Numbered from the stretch's first letter, positions 9,099 through 19,642 are shown. The stretch is 64,000 bases of DNA from Salinicola tamaricis (GCF_003006155.1 NZ_CP023559.1:2108001-2172000); one strand, 5' to 3'. Notes: generated by a model from the letters alone, not told the origin. Program-made: numbers and translations.

Positions 9099-10031
9099 CT
9101 AGCGCTCAGTTGGCGCGGACTCTTGAACCGGACCCAGCGTGGGGCGGTCGCGATGTTCGCGCATCCAGTCGAGAAAGCCGCGCACCTTGGCCACCTCACC
9201 CTTGTGTTCGGGATAGGCGAGGTAATAGGCATCGCGGCTCGCAAGCGCGTGGGGCCAGGCCTGCACCAGCAGCCCCTGATCGAGCTCCTCGGCGGCGAGC
9301 ACCCGCGGCACCAGCGCTACCCCGCAGCCTACCCGCGCCGCGCGCAGCAGCATCTCGAAGGTATCGAAGCGCGGCCCGTGGTAGCTGTGCTGGGTGTAGA
9401 GCTTCTGATCGGCGAACCAGGCGTGCCACGCCTCCGGGCGCGAGTCGCTCTGCAGCAGCACCTGACCGGTGAGCGCGAGCGGGGTCGTCGAAGCCGCCGG
9501 TGGGCACCAGCGAGGGCGCGCATACCGCCACCATCTCCTCGTCGAGCATATGGATGCACTCCGCCTTGGCCACACGCCGCGGCCGTAGAAGAAGGCGGCG
9601 TCGACCCGCTCCTGTTCGAGGTCGAACGCGCTGCGTGCGGATACCGATGTTGAGATAGACGCTGGGTTGCCGCAGGCGGAAGCCATTGAGACGCGGCACC
9701 AGCCAGCGTGCGCCGAAGGTCGGCAGGGTGGTGACGTTGAGCACCTCGCTCTCGCCGCCGTAGGACTGCATGTAGCGAGTCGACATCTCCACCTGGGCCA
9801 GCACCTTGCGTACCTCGGTGAGATAGGCGACCCCTCCGGGGTGACCTGCAGCCGGCGTCGCACGCGGCGGAACAGCGGATGTTCGAGAATCGCCTCGAGC
9901 TGGGCGACCTGCTTGCTCACCGCGCTCTGGGTCAGGCTCAGCTCGTCGGCGGCGCGGGTAAAGCTCAAATGGCGTGCCGCAGCCTCGAAGCACTGCATGG
10001 CGGTGAGGGTGGGGAGATGACGGCGATTCAT
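9099..10031 (-). CDS. LysR-family regulator, GcvA-like, frameshifted
   Basis: The N-terminus is a clear LysR helix-turn-helix (MQCFEAAARHLSFTRAADEL, then TQSAVSKQVAQLE). The effector domain is recognisable only by switching between two frames. Changes fall near 9832, 9640, 9570 and 9490; pieces such as VLNVTTLPTFGARWLVPRL and GCGVALVPRVLAAEELDQGL belong to a GcvA-type regulator of about 300 residues. It is divergent from the ALDH7 gene, with 119 bases between the two starts. It probably controls that gene and perhaps the whole catabolic block. Four indels could mean sequence error or a decayed gene. Confidence 0.75.
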   Translation of the reverse strand: MNRRHLPTLTAMQCFEAAARHLSFTRAADELSLTQSAVSKQVAQLEAILEHPLFRRVRRRLQVTPEGSPISPRYARCWPRWRCRLATCSPTAARARCSTSPPCRPSAHAGWCRVSMASACGNPASISTSVSARSAFDLEQERVDAAFFYGRGVWPRRSASICSTRRWWRYARPRWCPPAASTTPLALTGQVLLQSDSRPEAWHAWFADQKLYTQHSYHGPRFDTFEMLLRAARVGCGVALVPRVLAAEELDQGLLVQAWPHALASRDAYYLAYPEHKGEVAKVRGFLDWMREHRDRPTLGPVQESAPTER

Positions 10032-10150
10032 GGCAGCCTGCTGACAGGAAAAAAAGGAATGACGTCGGTATAAAACGTCGTTTGTGGCGCGTCAATGGCC
10101 GGCGCAATACTGCCGCGACACCTTTTTCGTTCCGGCAGCAGGAGAACAAC

Positions 10151-11642
10151 ATGATCGACGAGATCCTCGGACGCCTCGGCGTAGCGACTTCGGCCTACCG
10201 CGACGGCGACTACGTGGTCACCTCGCCCACCGACGGCGGCGAGCTGGGCCGGGTCAGCAACGAGTCGGCGGCAGCGGTGACCGCGCGTATCGACCGCGCC
10301 GAGCGTGCCTTCGTTGCCTGGCGTCAGGTGCCGGCGCCGCGGCGCGGCGAGCTGGTGAGGCTGTTCGGCGAGCAGTTACGCCGGCACAAGGAGGATCTCG
10401 GGGCGCTGGTCAGCTGGAGTGCGGCAAGATTTTCAGGAGGGGCTGGGCGAGGTCCAGGAGATGATCGATATCTGCGATCTCGCCGTGGGCCAGTCGCGCC
10501 AGCTCTACGGCCTGACCATCGCCTCCGAGCGCCCCGGCCATCACATGCGCGAGAGCTGGCATCCGCTGGGGCCGATCGGCCTGATCACCGCCTTCAACTT
10601 TCCGGTCGCGCCCTGGGCCTGGAACGCTGCGCTGGCGTTGGTGTGCGGCAACAGTCTGCTGTGGAAGCCCTCCGAGAAGACCCCGCTGTGTGCGCTCGCC
10701 TGCCAGGCGCTGCTGGAGCGCGCCATGGCCGACTTCGGCGACGACGCCCCGGCGGATCTGAGCCAGGTGATCATCGGCGAGCGCGAGGCCGGTGAAGTCC
10801 TCACCGACGACCCGCGGGTGCCGTTGATCAGCGCCACCGGCAGCACGCGCATGGGCCGCGAGGTCGCGCCCCGGGTCGCCGCGCGCTTCGGCCGCAGCAT
10901 TCTCGAGCTGGGCGGCAACAACGCCATGATCCTGGCGCCCAGTGCCGATCTCGACATGGCCGTGCGCGGCATCCTGTTCTCGGCAGTCGGCACCGCAGGC
11001 CAGCGCTGCACCACCCTGCGTCGTCTGATCGTCCACGAGTCAGTGCGTGACGAAGTGGTCGAGCGGATCAAGAAGGCCTACGCCAACGTCACCATCGGCG
11101 ACCCGATGCAGGGCAACCTGGTCGGCCCGCTGATCGACGCCCAGGCCTTCGACCAGATGCAGTCGGTGCTGGAGAAGGCGCGCCAGCAGGGGGCCAAGGT
11201 GTTCGGCGGCGAGCGCCAACTGGCCGAGACCTACCCCCATGGCTACTACGTCTCGCCGGCGATCGTCGAGGTCGCCGAGCAGGACGAGCTGGTCAGGCAC
11301 GAGACCTTCGCGCCGATCCTCTACGTGCTCAGTTATCGCGACTTCGATCAGGCCCTGGCGCTCAACAACGACGTGCCGCAGGGGCTGTCGTCGTGCATCT
11401 TCACCACCGATGTGCGCGAGGCCGAAGCCTTCGTTTCCGATCAGGGCAGCGATTGCGGTATCGCCAACGTCAATATCGGGCCGAGCGGTGCCGAGATCGG
11501 CGGCGCCTTCGGCGGCGAGAAGGAGACCGGCGGCGGGCGTGAGTCCGGTTCCGACGTGTGGAAGAGTTACATGCGCCGTCAGACCAATACCGTCAACTAT
11601 TCGCGCGAGCTGCCGCTGGCCCAGGGCATCAAGTTCGACTGA
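10151..11642 (+). CDS. ALDH7-family aldehyde dehydrogenase, AmaB-like, frameshifted
   Basis: About 497 residues after repair. The active-site Glu lies in ILELGGNNAMI and the nucleophilic Cys in GTAGQRCTTLRRL. GGNNA with GTAGQRCTT is the pattern of ALDH7 (antiquitin), which oxidises alpha-aminoadipate semialdehyde (piperideine-6-carboxylate) to 2-aminoadipate. Two one-base losses near 10421 and 10433 disrupt the ECGKIFQEGLGEVQEMID segment. The ATG at 10151 is preceded by an AGGAGA ribosome site. It should be cytoplasmic and NAD-dependent. Its place next to transaminase, HglS and amino acid oxidase genes supports the lysine/pipecolate role. Confidence 0.86.
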
Positions 11643-11741
11643 CGCCTTGCCGGAGCGCACCCCGCGCTTCGGCACCCTTTCCCGTATCTCTCCAACGCGC
11701 TCCCCGACCCGTGCGCCAATAACAACTCCGGGAGAATGTCG

Positions 11742-13204
11742 ATGAGTGACAACGTTCGCGTGGGCGCCATTCCCAGCCTGCCGCTGGCGCTGGCGCCGCT
11801 ACTGCTCACCGTGGCACTGCTGATGACGCAGTTCTTCGTCTTCGGCGACTTCACGCCCCACATTCCGCTCGCCTGCGGCATCCTGATCTGTGCCTTCTTC
11901 GCGCGCCTGCGTGGCATCGCCTGGACGCGCATGGAGGCGTCGATGCTCAAGGTGATCAAGCTCGGCCTGCCGGCGATCCTGATCCTGCTCGCGGTGGGCA
12001 TGCTGATCGGTACCTGGATTCTCGCGGGAACGGTGCCGACGCTGATCTACTACGGCATCAATCTGGTGTCGCCGGGCTGGTTTCTGGTCGCCACCTGTCT
12101 GATCAGCTCGCTGATCTCGCTCGCCGTGGGCACCTCCTGGGGCACGGTGGGCACCGTCGGTCTGGCGCTGATGGGCATCGGCCATGGCCTGGGTATTCCG
12201 GTCTATCTGACCGCGGGTGCGCTGGTCTCCGGGGCCTTCTTCGGTGACAAGATGTCGCCGCTCTCCGATACCACCAATCTCACCCCGGCGGTCTGCGAGA
12301 CCGACCTGTGGACCCATATCAAGAGCATGATGGCGACCACGGTGCCGGCAATGACGCTGGCGCTGCTGGCCTATGCCTGGCTCGGTTCCGGCTACGCCGA
12401 TCAGCTGATCGACGTCGGCGGCATCGATGCCCTGCGCCGCACGCTGGCCGAGCACTTCACCCTGAGCTGGATCACGCTGATCCCGCCGGTGGTGGTGATC
12501 TCGCTGTCGATGGCCCGGTTTCCGCCGTTCCCCACCATCTTCGGCGGTGCCGCGCTGGGTGGCGTGATCGCGATCCTGCTCCAGGGCAGCGATGTGCAGG
12601 CGGTGTTCGACGTGATGCAGAACGGCTACGTCGCGGACACCGGCAGCGCGGCGATGGATACGCTGCTCTCCAAGGGGGGCGCGATGTCGATGACCTGGGT
12701 GGTGACCCTGACGCTGTTCGCACTCGGTTTCACCGGGATGCTCGAAGCCTACGGCACCATCGACGCGATCATGCTGCACCTGGCCAAGCTGATGCGGGGC
12801 GCTTCAGCATGGTGCTGACCAGCTCGGTCACCACCGCATCGGTGGGCACCGTGGTTGGCGACGTCTATACCACCCTGGTGCTGCCGGGGCGGCTACTGCA
12901 CGGGCAGTATAAGCAGATGGGCTACCGCACTTCGGTGCTGTCGCGCACCATCGAAGACAACGGCACGCTGCTGTCGCCGCTGATCCCGTGGAACATGGGC
13001 GGCAGTTTCGTCGCCGCCACCACCGGCGTGCCCACGCTGCTCTATGCGCCGTTCGCCTTTGCCTGCTGGCTGTCGCCGCTGTTCGGCCTGCTGTGGGCGC
13101 TGCTCGGCCGCTTTGTCCCGCGGGAGTCCGCGCCAGCGCGCCAGGCCACTCAGGCGGGCCGGGTATCGTCGTCGTCCGGGAGTACGGCGCCGGCTGAGGC
13201 CTGA
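11742..13204 (+). CDS. NhaC-family Na+/H+ antiporter-like permease, frameshifted
   Basis: A polytopic membrane protein of about 487 residues. The segment GTSWGTVGTVGLALMGIG followed by GAFFGDKMSPLSDTTNL is the hallmark of the NhaC/MleN family. It exchanges Na+ and H+, or substrates with Na+/H+, across the inner membrane. A one-base loss near 12800 breaks the frame before SMVLTSSVTTASVGTVVG. The ribosome site GGGAGA (11730-11735) abuts the ATG at 11736 but is six bases from the ATG at 11742, so MSDNVRVGAI is the likely start. Within the block it may supply substrate or sodium balance; this is a guess. Confidence 0.85.
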
Positions 13205-13328
13205 GCGGGCAAGGCGCGATCGGTGGCGGTCGTGAGGGAAAACGGGGCATGGCCAGCGTGACAGTGGCCGTGTCCTCGTGAGTCAGGCGGAAAGCAGCGA
13301 GCGACAAGCGTTCAGGCGAGGAGCGGTC

Positions 13329-14607
13329 ATGCAAGAGCAATGTCTATGGACCCAGGGGGCGCAGGAGCCGGCGCCCGTCACCGAGACGCTGGATGGCGCG
13401 CTGCGTACCCGCGTGTGCGTCGTCGGCGGTGGGATCACCGGCCTCTCCACCGCGCTGCATCTGAGCGCCAGCGGCACCGAGGTCTGCGTGCTGGAGGCGG
13501 GAGACATCCCCACCGGGGGCTCCGGGCGCAATGTGGGGCTGGTCAACGCCGGCCTGTGGGTGCCGCCGGACGATATCGTCAAGGCGCTCGGCGAGGCCGA
13601 CGGCGAGCGCGCCAACCGGGTGCTCGGCGGGGCCCCGGCCAAGGTGTTCGCGCTGATCGAACGCCATGGTATCCAGTGTCATCCTACGCGCACCGGGACC
13701 CTGCACCTGGGCCACAACGCCAAGGGCTGCGAGGAGCTGGCCCGCCGGCGCGACCAGCTCGTCGCACGCGGGGCACCGGTCGAACTGATCGAGGGCGAGG
13801 CGTGCGAGCGGCTCACCGGGACCCGTCGCATTCGCGCCGCGCTGTGCGACCGCCGTGCCGGTACGCTCAACCCTGCCGAGTATACCCGCGGGCTGGCGCG
13901 TGCCGCCCAGACCCAGGGCGCGGCTGTTCACCCACAGCCCGGTGACGGGCATCCAGCGTGAAGGCGACGGCTGGCGCCTGAGCACCCCCCGCGGCAGTGT
14001 CGTCGCCGACCGCGTGGTGCTCGCCACCAACGCCTACGCCCAGGACAGCTGGAACCAGGCGCGCCAGCACTTCTTCGCCGGCTACTATATGCAGGTCGCC
14101 TCGCGCCCACTCTCAGGGGCGGCGGCGGATGCCATCCTGCCCGAGCGCCAGGGCGCCTGGGATACCCGCACGGTGCTCTCGAGCATCCGCCGCGACGCCG
14201 CCGGGCGGCTGGTACTGGGCAGCCTGGGGCGCGGCGAAGGGCGGCCGCGGGCCTATCTGAAACGCTGGGCCGACCGCATCGCCGGCCACTATTTCCCCGA
14301 GCTGGGCCCGGTCGAGTGGGAGTGCACCTGGAGCGGCCGTGTCGCCTTCACCCCGGACCACACCCTGCGTCTGTTCGAGCCGCTGCCGGGGATCGTCGCC
14401 GCCTGTGGCTACAACGGCCGCGGCGTCACCACCGGCACGGTCGTGGGCGAGGGCTTTGCCGAGTATCTCAGCCGCGGCGACGACAGCCTGCTGCCGCTGC
14501 CGCTCAAGTCCTATCGCGCCATACGCGGGCGCGGACTCTGGAGCGCCGCCTACGAAAGCGGCTTCTCGCTCTATCACCTGGGGCAGTGCCTGCGTCTGGT
14601 GAACTGA
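13329..14607 (+). CDS. FAD-dependent amino acid oxidase, candidate L-pipecolate oxidase (AmaA/OrdL-like), frameshifted
   Basis: About 426 residues. The FAD-binding motif is VCVVGGGITGLSTALHL, followed by the DAO-fold segment GGSGRNVGLVNAGLW and a C-terminal GYNGRGVTTGTVVGEGFAEYL. A frame change near 13925 joins AQTQGA to LFTHSPVTGIQ. The ATG at 13329 is chosen because GAGGAG lies five bases upstream. Related enzymes are gamma-glutamylputrescine oxidase (PuuB/OrdL) and L-pipecolate oxidase (AmaA). The context with an ALDH7 gene favours pipecolate. Its stop TGA is also the TGA bordering repeat copy B. Confidence 0.8.
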
Positions 14608-14818
14608 GAGGGTGTTTACAAATTCGACGAGCGAAGGTGAGACAAGGCGAAATCGGCCGAAAAGAGGACCGGGCTGGCGTCCCAGTTTACGTGGTGTAAA
14701 TGAGTACTTTACTCGCTCCGCTCGCCCTTCGGGCCGTCCTTCGGACGTTCTGAACTTCGTTCAGTGAGGTCGATTTCAACGCCGTATCGTCGAGCGCAGG
14801 CATTTTGTAAACACCCTC
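14608..14818. repeat. MITE-like palindromic repeat, copy B (inverted relative to A)
   Basis: This 211-base element has perfect 15-base terminal inverted repeats GAGGGTGTTTACAAA and TTTGTAAACACCCTC. TGA flanks both ends (14605-14607 and 14819-14821), the left one being the stop codon of the oxidase gene. The interior is the reverse complement of copy A and includes the three GAA-loop hairpins. Copies A and B form an inverted pair about 8.4 kb apart. Confidence 0.9.
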
Positions 14819-14884
14819 TGAGCGGTGCCCGCCCTGGGCGCTCGTTACGTTGAGTGCCCATTGGCCGGCGCGACCGCGGCCGCC

Positions 14885-16410
14885 TCAGGACACGTACAGC
14901 GGCCAGTGGCGTGAGCGGATCCGCGTCAGACAGTGACGCAGCTCGCCATCCAGGGCGCGGTCCTCGCCCACCGGGGCAAAATCCTCACGCAGCGTCGCGA
15001 CCATGGCGGTCAACGGTGCGGGCAGCGGGTCGTCGCGTAGATGCACCCCCTGCAGCGCCGCCAGCAGGGTGGCGGCGGCGACCTGCTCACTGAGTTCGAG
15101 CACTCGCAGGGCGTCACGGGCGGCGATGGTGCCCATGCTCACCTTGTCCTGATTGTGGCACTCGGTGGAGCGCGAGAAGACGCTCGCCGGTAGGGTGCCC
15201 TTGAGCGCCTCGGCGGCCCAGGCGGAGGCGCCGATCTGCACCGCCTTGAAGCCGTGATTGATCATCGCCCGCTCGGCCGGGGCGCCGGAGAGATTGCCCG
15301 GTAGCCCGTGGTTGTAGCGGCTGTCGACCAGTAGCGCGAGCTGGCGGTCGAGCAGGTCGGCGACGTTGGCGGTGAGGTCTTGAGGCTATCCATGGCGAAG
15401 GCGATATGGCCGCCGTAGAAGTGGCCGCCATGCATCACCTCGCCCGAGTCGGGGTCGATCACGGTTATCGTTGGCGCTGTTGAGTTCGGTCTCGATGAAG
15501 CCGCCGCAGCCAGCCCAGACTGTCGGCCAGCACTCCTAGCACGTGCGGGGGCGCAGCGTAGCGAGTAGCGATCCTGCAGGCGCTGCTGCGGTGCGGCCGT
15601 TTCGCTCTCCAGATCCGCACGCAGCCAGGCGGCGACCTGGCCCTGGCCGGGATGCGGCTTGGCGGCGAACAGCCGGGCGCCGAAATGCGCTGGGTTGCCG
15701 CGCAGCGCAACCACATTGAGGCGGGTGATGCGGGTGGCGAGCTTCAGCAGGTACTCGGCGCGGACGAAGGCCTGGCACGCCAGCGCGGTCATCACCGCGG
15801 TACCGTTCATCAAGCGCCAGCGCCTCCTTGGGGCGCAGGGTCAGCGGTTCCCAGCCCAGCTCCGCATGGACATCGCCGCCATCCGGACATCGCCGCGCCA
15901 GATCACCTCGCGCTCGCCGCAGAGCATGGCGGCGACGTAGGAGAGCGGTGTCAGGTCGCCGCTGGCTCCCACCGAGCCCTCTTCGGGGATTCTCGGCAGC
16001 AGATCCTCCCGCAGACAGGCGTGGAGCCGCTCGAGCAGTTCGAAGCGCACTCCGGAGACGCCCTGGCACAGCGACTGCAGGCGTGCCGCGAGCACCGCCC
16101 GGGCCGCCTCGGGCTCGAGAAAGCGGCCCAGGCCGCAGCCGTGGAAGGTGTAGAGCTGACGCGGCAGCGCCGCCACCTGGCTCAGTGGCACCGCGGTGAC
16201 GCAGGAGTCACCGTAGCCGGTGGTGATGCCGTAGATCTGCCCCTCGCGGTCGAGCAGCCCTTCGACCGCCTGGGCGCCGCGGGCGATGCGAGCACGCCAC
16301 GTCGGGTCGTCGTCCAGGCGTGAGGCGGCGCGGCGTTCGGCCAGCGCGACCACCGCTTCCAGGGTCAGCGGGATGGGGCCGAAGACGATCGGCGCGGGGG
16401 CATGAGGCAT
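14885..16410 (-). CDS. HAL/PAL/TAL-family aromatic amino acid ammonia-lyase, heavily frameshifted
   Basis: About 508 residues are recoverable across three frames. The Ala-Ser-Gly triad that forms the MIO cofactor is present in EEGSVGASGDLTPLSY, with YGITTGYGDSC and YSLRCAP. The selectivity pair is Phe-His (TFHGCGLG), not the Ser-His usual in histidine lyases. The HAL segment NQEDHVS is replaced by CHNQDKVSMG, closer to Tyr/Phe lyases. It should deaminate an aromatic amino acid to an aryl acrylate; the substrate is uncertain. Frame changes fall near 15868, 15812, 15543, 15510, 15468 and 15385, so it is either badly sequenced or a pseudogene. The start at 16410 gives MPHAPAPIVFGPIPLT. Confidence 0.75.
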
Positions 16411-16513
16411 GGCTCGGCATCCACTGGGTTCGGGAAGGGGCCGAGTGTAGCCGGGCTGTGCATCCGGCGGCCAGCGCCGCCGGGTGCGGGGAGTGGAACC
16501 TAGCGCTAAAGGC

Positions 16514-16831
16514 TCAGGCCGACGGGCGTTCGGCGGTGAGGAAGAAGCGCACCTTGGGCTCAGCGGCCAGCAGCGGGGCGGAACCCTCCTTGAACGGGGC
16601 GTAGTGCGGCATGGTGGTGTGGTGCTCGAAAGCGGCACGGTCACGGTAGACCTCGTGCAGCACCACTAGGTCTTCGCTACCTTCGGGGGTCAGCACGTCG
16701 AAGGCGAGGCAGCCCTCCTCGTTGGCCAGCGACTCGCTGGCATCGTTGTGCGCCAGCGCCAGAAAGGCCGGCACCTGACCCGGTTTGATCTGAAACTCGG
16801 CAATCACGACGAAATAGGTGGTCTCGGCCAT
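16514..16831 (-). CDS. antibiotic biosynthesis monooxygenase (ABM) domain protein
   Basis: A 105-residue single-domain protein of the YgiN/ABM ferredoxin-like fold. It opens with YFVVIAEFQIKPGQVPAFLALA and ends with the typical EVYRDRAAFEHHTTMPHYAPF. Family members are dimeric, usually cofactor-free, and act on quinols or other electron-rich aromatics. It lies about 100 bases upstream of the lyase gene on the same strand, so co-transcription is possible. Confidence 0.85.
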   Translation of the reverse strand: MAETTYFVVIAEFQIKPGQVPAFLALAHNDASESLANEEGCLAFDVLTPEGSEDLVVLHEVYRDRAAFEHHTTMPHYAPFKEGSAPLLAAEPKVRFFLTAERPSA

Positions 16832-16956
16832 GCGGCTCTCCTGGGTTGTCTATGGGGATGTCTATGCAGTCGATGACTCTTAGGTGCGGGTGGTACTGGG
16901 CTCACGCAACCCTGGTGAGGACGAAAGCCCGGCGAACGCCATCTTGTCAGGCGGCG

Positions 16957-17372
16957 CTAATGAATGCGCGGTGCCTCGCCCATCCCCAACCGCTCCTGGA
17001 ACTCGGCCACGGCGCTCTTGAGCAGCTCCATCAGCCGGGAATCAGCGCTGCGCCCTGCTCGGGGCCGCTGACGAACTGCTCGACGCTGACGTGCACCGCC
17101 TCCTGGTGGACCACCAGCTTGGCCGCCTTGATCGTATTCATCACGTCGTTGGCGGTCTCCAGCAGCCGCAGCCGATTGCTCGAGGCGGCGGCCTGCCACA
17201 CCCCGGGCAGCATCAGCTGGAAGAAGGCCGGCTCGTCGGCCGCTACCACCAGCACGAATTCGAGATGATCCTGACGCAGGCGCGCGGCCTGTTCGTCCAT
17301 GGCTTCGATATCGATCTCTTCGGCGCGCAGCCGCTCGATGTATTGCGCCAGTGGCGTCTGTTCGGATGACAT
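16957..17372 (-). CDS. uncharacterised small protein, frameshifted
   Basis: I do not recognise this gene with certainty. The first frame gives 113 residues from MSSEQTPLAQYIERL; a frame change near 17040 adds LMELLKSAVAEFQERLGMGEAPRIH, for about 138 in all. It looks cytosolic, with an acidic N-terminal helix and alternating beta/alpha pattern (LEFVLVVAADEPAFFQLMLP; AAKLVVHQEAVHVSVEQFV) reminiscent of YbjN or type III chaperone-like folds. That likeness is only by eye. It is divergent from radD, with 194 bases between the starts. Confidence 0.6.
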
Positions 17373-17566
17373 GGTGGCGCTCCGCTAATCAAGTCAATCA
17401 GGCTTCGAGCCATGAGCGGCGACGCCGTTGGCGACACGGCCCGGTTCGAAGGCGATCCCCCCAGTGTAAGCGAGATCGCCGGCCAGGACCTGGCCGTATG
17501 CGTCAGTGACTTGCTGTCACGGCAGGCGCGGCTGCCCGGTGGCGGTGCGCATGCTACCCTCGCGCC

Positions 17567-19534
17567 ATGTCTGCCAACGCCCCCCAACTCCGCCCCTATC
17601 AGACCCAGGCCGTCGACAACGTCATCGCCCACTTTCGCGGCAGTGACGACCCGGCGGTAGTGGTGTTGCCCACGGGGAGCGGCAAGTCTCTGGTGATCGC
17701 CGAGCTGGCGCGGCGTGCGCGGGGGCGCGTACTGGTGCTGGCGCACGTGCGTGAGCTGGTCGAGCAGAACCACGCCAAGTACCTACTCGCCTACGGGCTG
17801 GAGGCGGATATCTTCAGCGCTGGCCTCAAGCGCAAGGAGAGCGCGCGCCAGGTGGTGTTCGGCTCGGTGCAGTCGGTGGTCAACGGCCTCGAGGCGTTCG
17901 CCGCCGGTGACTTCACCCTGCTGGTGATCGACGAGTGCCACCGGGTCGCGCTGCGCCACGGTGGGGCGGAGACCGAGACACAGACGAGTGCTGCGGAGCG
18001 GGCGCGGGCATCCTCGAGCTATACCCAGGTGATCGCCCGGCTGCGCCAGGCGCGGCCCAATCTCAAGATTCTGGGGCTGACCGCCACCCCCTACCGGCTG
18101 GGCGAGGGCTTTCTTTACTATCGCCACTACCACGGCATGGTGAAGGGGCCGGATGACGCTTTCTTTCGCGACTGTGTGTTCGAGCAGCCGCTGCGGGTGA
18201 TGGTGCGCCAGGGCTATCTCGCCGAACCCCGGCGCCTCGACGCCGCCCTGGCGTTCTACGACTTCTCGCAGCTCACCACGCAGCGCAATGGCCAGTTCGC
18301 CGAGCGCGATCTGAACGGCGTGGTCCAGGGCAACCGCGCCACGCCGCAGATCGTGGCCGACGTGATCGAGCGCGCCCGCGATCGCGAGGGCGTGATGATC
18401 TTCGCCGCCACCGTGGCGCATGCCGAGGAGGTGCTGGGGCTGCTGCCGGCGGACGCCAGCGCCCTGGTCACCGGGGCGACGCCGGGGCCGGAGCGCGAGC
18501 GTCTGATCGCCGCCTTCAAGGCGCGCGAGCTCAAGTATCTGGTCAACGTGGCGGTACTCACCACCGGCTTCGACGCGCCCCATGTCGATGTGATCGCGAT
18601 CCTGCGGCCGACCGAGTCGGTGGGGCTCTATCAGCAGATCGTCGGCCGCGGCTTGCGGCTCTCGCCCGGCAAGCGCGACTGTCTGGTGCTCGACTATGCC
18701 GGCAACCCATGGGATCTCTACGCCCCCGAGATCGACCAGGCGCGCCCGGACAGCGATAGCGAGCCGGTCCAGGTCGAGTGCCCCGAGTGCGGCTTCGCCA
18801 ACACCTTCTGGGGCAAGCGTGATGGCGATCTGGTGATCGAGCATCACGGCCGCCGCTGCCAGGGGCTGCTATCCACACGCGACGCTGTTGATCGCGCCCA
18901 ATCCGGCGCGCAAGACGACAGGTCGAATCCGGACGCGTCAGCCGGTGTCGGCGTGGGGGCGGGCGCCAATGAAGGCAAGGGCGCGGCTTCGGGCGCCCAT
19001 AAAGCCAAGGGCGCGGCTTCGGGCGCCAGTAATAAGGTGCAGTGCACCTTTCGCTTCCGCTTCAAGGTGTGCGAGCAGTGCGGCGGCGAGAACGACATCG
19101 CTGCACGCGCCTGTGGCCACTGCGGCGAGCGCCTGGTCGACCCCGACGACAAGCTGCGCGATGCGCTCAAGCTCAAGCACGCCAAGGTGCTGCGGGTCAG
19201 CGGCATGCAGTTGCAGGCGACTACCAACGGCCGCGGCGTGCCGCGTCTCAAGGTGACTTATCACGATGAGGATGGTGACACCCTGGACGAGTGGTTCGGC
19301 CTCGAGACCCGGGGGCAGCGCCATGTCTTCGCGCGGGTCTTTCTGCGCCAGCATCTGCGTGCTCCGGGCAGCGACTGGCAGCCCGCCTCGGCCGAGGAGG
19401 CCGCTGCCGAAGCGCATCGCCTGCGGGCGCCCGATTTCGTCATCGCGCGCAAGAGCGGCCGCTACTGGCGTCTGGGCGAGAAGCTGTTCGACTATGCCGG
19501 GCGCTATCGCACCGCCGAGGCGGCGAGTGGTTGA
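17567..19534 (+). CDS. radD: RadD-like superfamily 2 DNA helicase (YejH)
   Basis: The 655-residue protein has Walker [11 protein letters not shown], the DECH box (VIDECHRV), motif [11 protein letters not shown] and the C-terminal helicase motif [14 protein letters not shown]. Two zinc-ribbon pairs follow: CPECGF with a later Cys, and CEQCGG...CGHCGE. This is the architecture of E. coli RadD, which acts with RecA/RecG-type repair and single-strand binding protein. It is longer than E. coli RadD (586 residues, from memory), mainly through a low-complexity insert at about residues 445-490. That insert contains a repeated KGAASGA segment. Confidence 0.88.
   Translation: MSANAPQLRPYQTQAVDNVIAHFRGSDDPAVVVLPTGSGKSLVIAELARRARGRVLVLAHVRELVEQNHAKYLLAYGLEADIFSAGLKRKESARQVVFGSVQSVVNGLEAFAAGDFTLLVIDECHRVALRHGGAETETQTSAAERARASSSYTQVIARLRQARPNLKILGLTATPYRLGEGFLYYRHYHGMVKGPDDAFFRDCVFEQPLRVMVRQGYLAEPRRLDAALAFYDFSQLTTQRNGQFAERDLNGVVQGNRATPQIVADVIERARDREGVMIFAATVAHAEEVLGLLPADASALVTGATPGPERERLIAAFKARELKYLVNVAVLTTGFDAPHVDVIAILRPTESVGLYQQIVGRGLRLSPGKRDCLVLDYAGNPWDLYAPEIDQARPDSDSEPVQVECPECGFANTFWGKRDGDLVIEHHGRRCQGLLSTRDAVDRAQSGAQDDRSNPDASAGVGVGAGANEGKGAASGAHKAKGAASGASNKVQCTFRFRFKVCEQCGGENDIAARACGHCGERLVDPDDKLRDALKLKHAKVLRVSGMQLQATTNGRGVPRLKVTYHDEDGDTLDEWFGLETRGQRHVFARVFLRQHLRAPGSDWQPASAEEAAAEAHRLRAPDFVIARKSGRYWRLGEKLFDYAGRYRTAEAASG
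18975..19031 (+). repeat. tandem repeat inside radD
   Basis: Two copies of AAGGGCGCGGCTTCGGGCGCC lie 33 bases apart, starting at about 18977 and 19010. They encode KGAASGA twice in the linker before the last zinc ribbon. Since 33 is a multiple of three, copy-number change keeps the frame. Confidence 0.8.
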
Positions 19535-19642
19535 ACCGAGACGATCGTTCACCGGCTAATTGTTTCACGCAGTCGGGTCGGATTGGCTAGAATGCACAGG
19601 CGTTCGTTGGAGCGCCACGCCACTCGACTCAAGGAGCTCGCC

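Noticed and set aside
9099-10031. Programmed ribosomal frameshifting in the LysR and other broken genes
   Set aside because: Breaks occur in unrelated genes at different sites with no common slippery sequence plus structure; missing single bases explain them.
5984-14818. Composite transposon bounded by repeats A and B
   Set aside because: No transposase is present and the repeats are short non-coding palindromes; only an inverted MITE pair can be claimed.
14885-16831. Aryl-polyene or other secondary-metabolite cluster around the lyase and ABM genes
   Set aside because: No ketosynthase, acyl carrier protein, dehydratase or exporter genes lie next to them.
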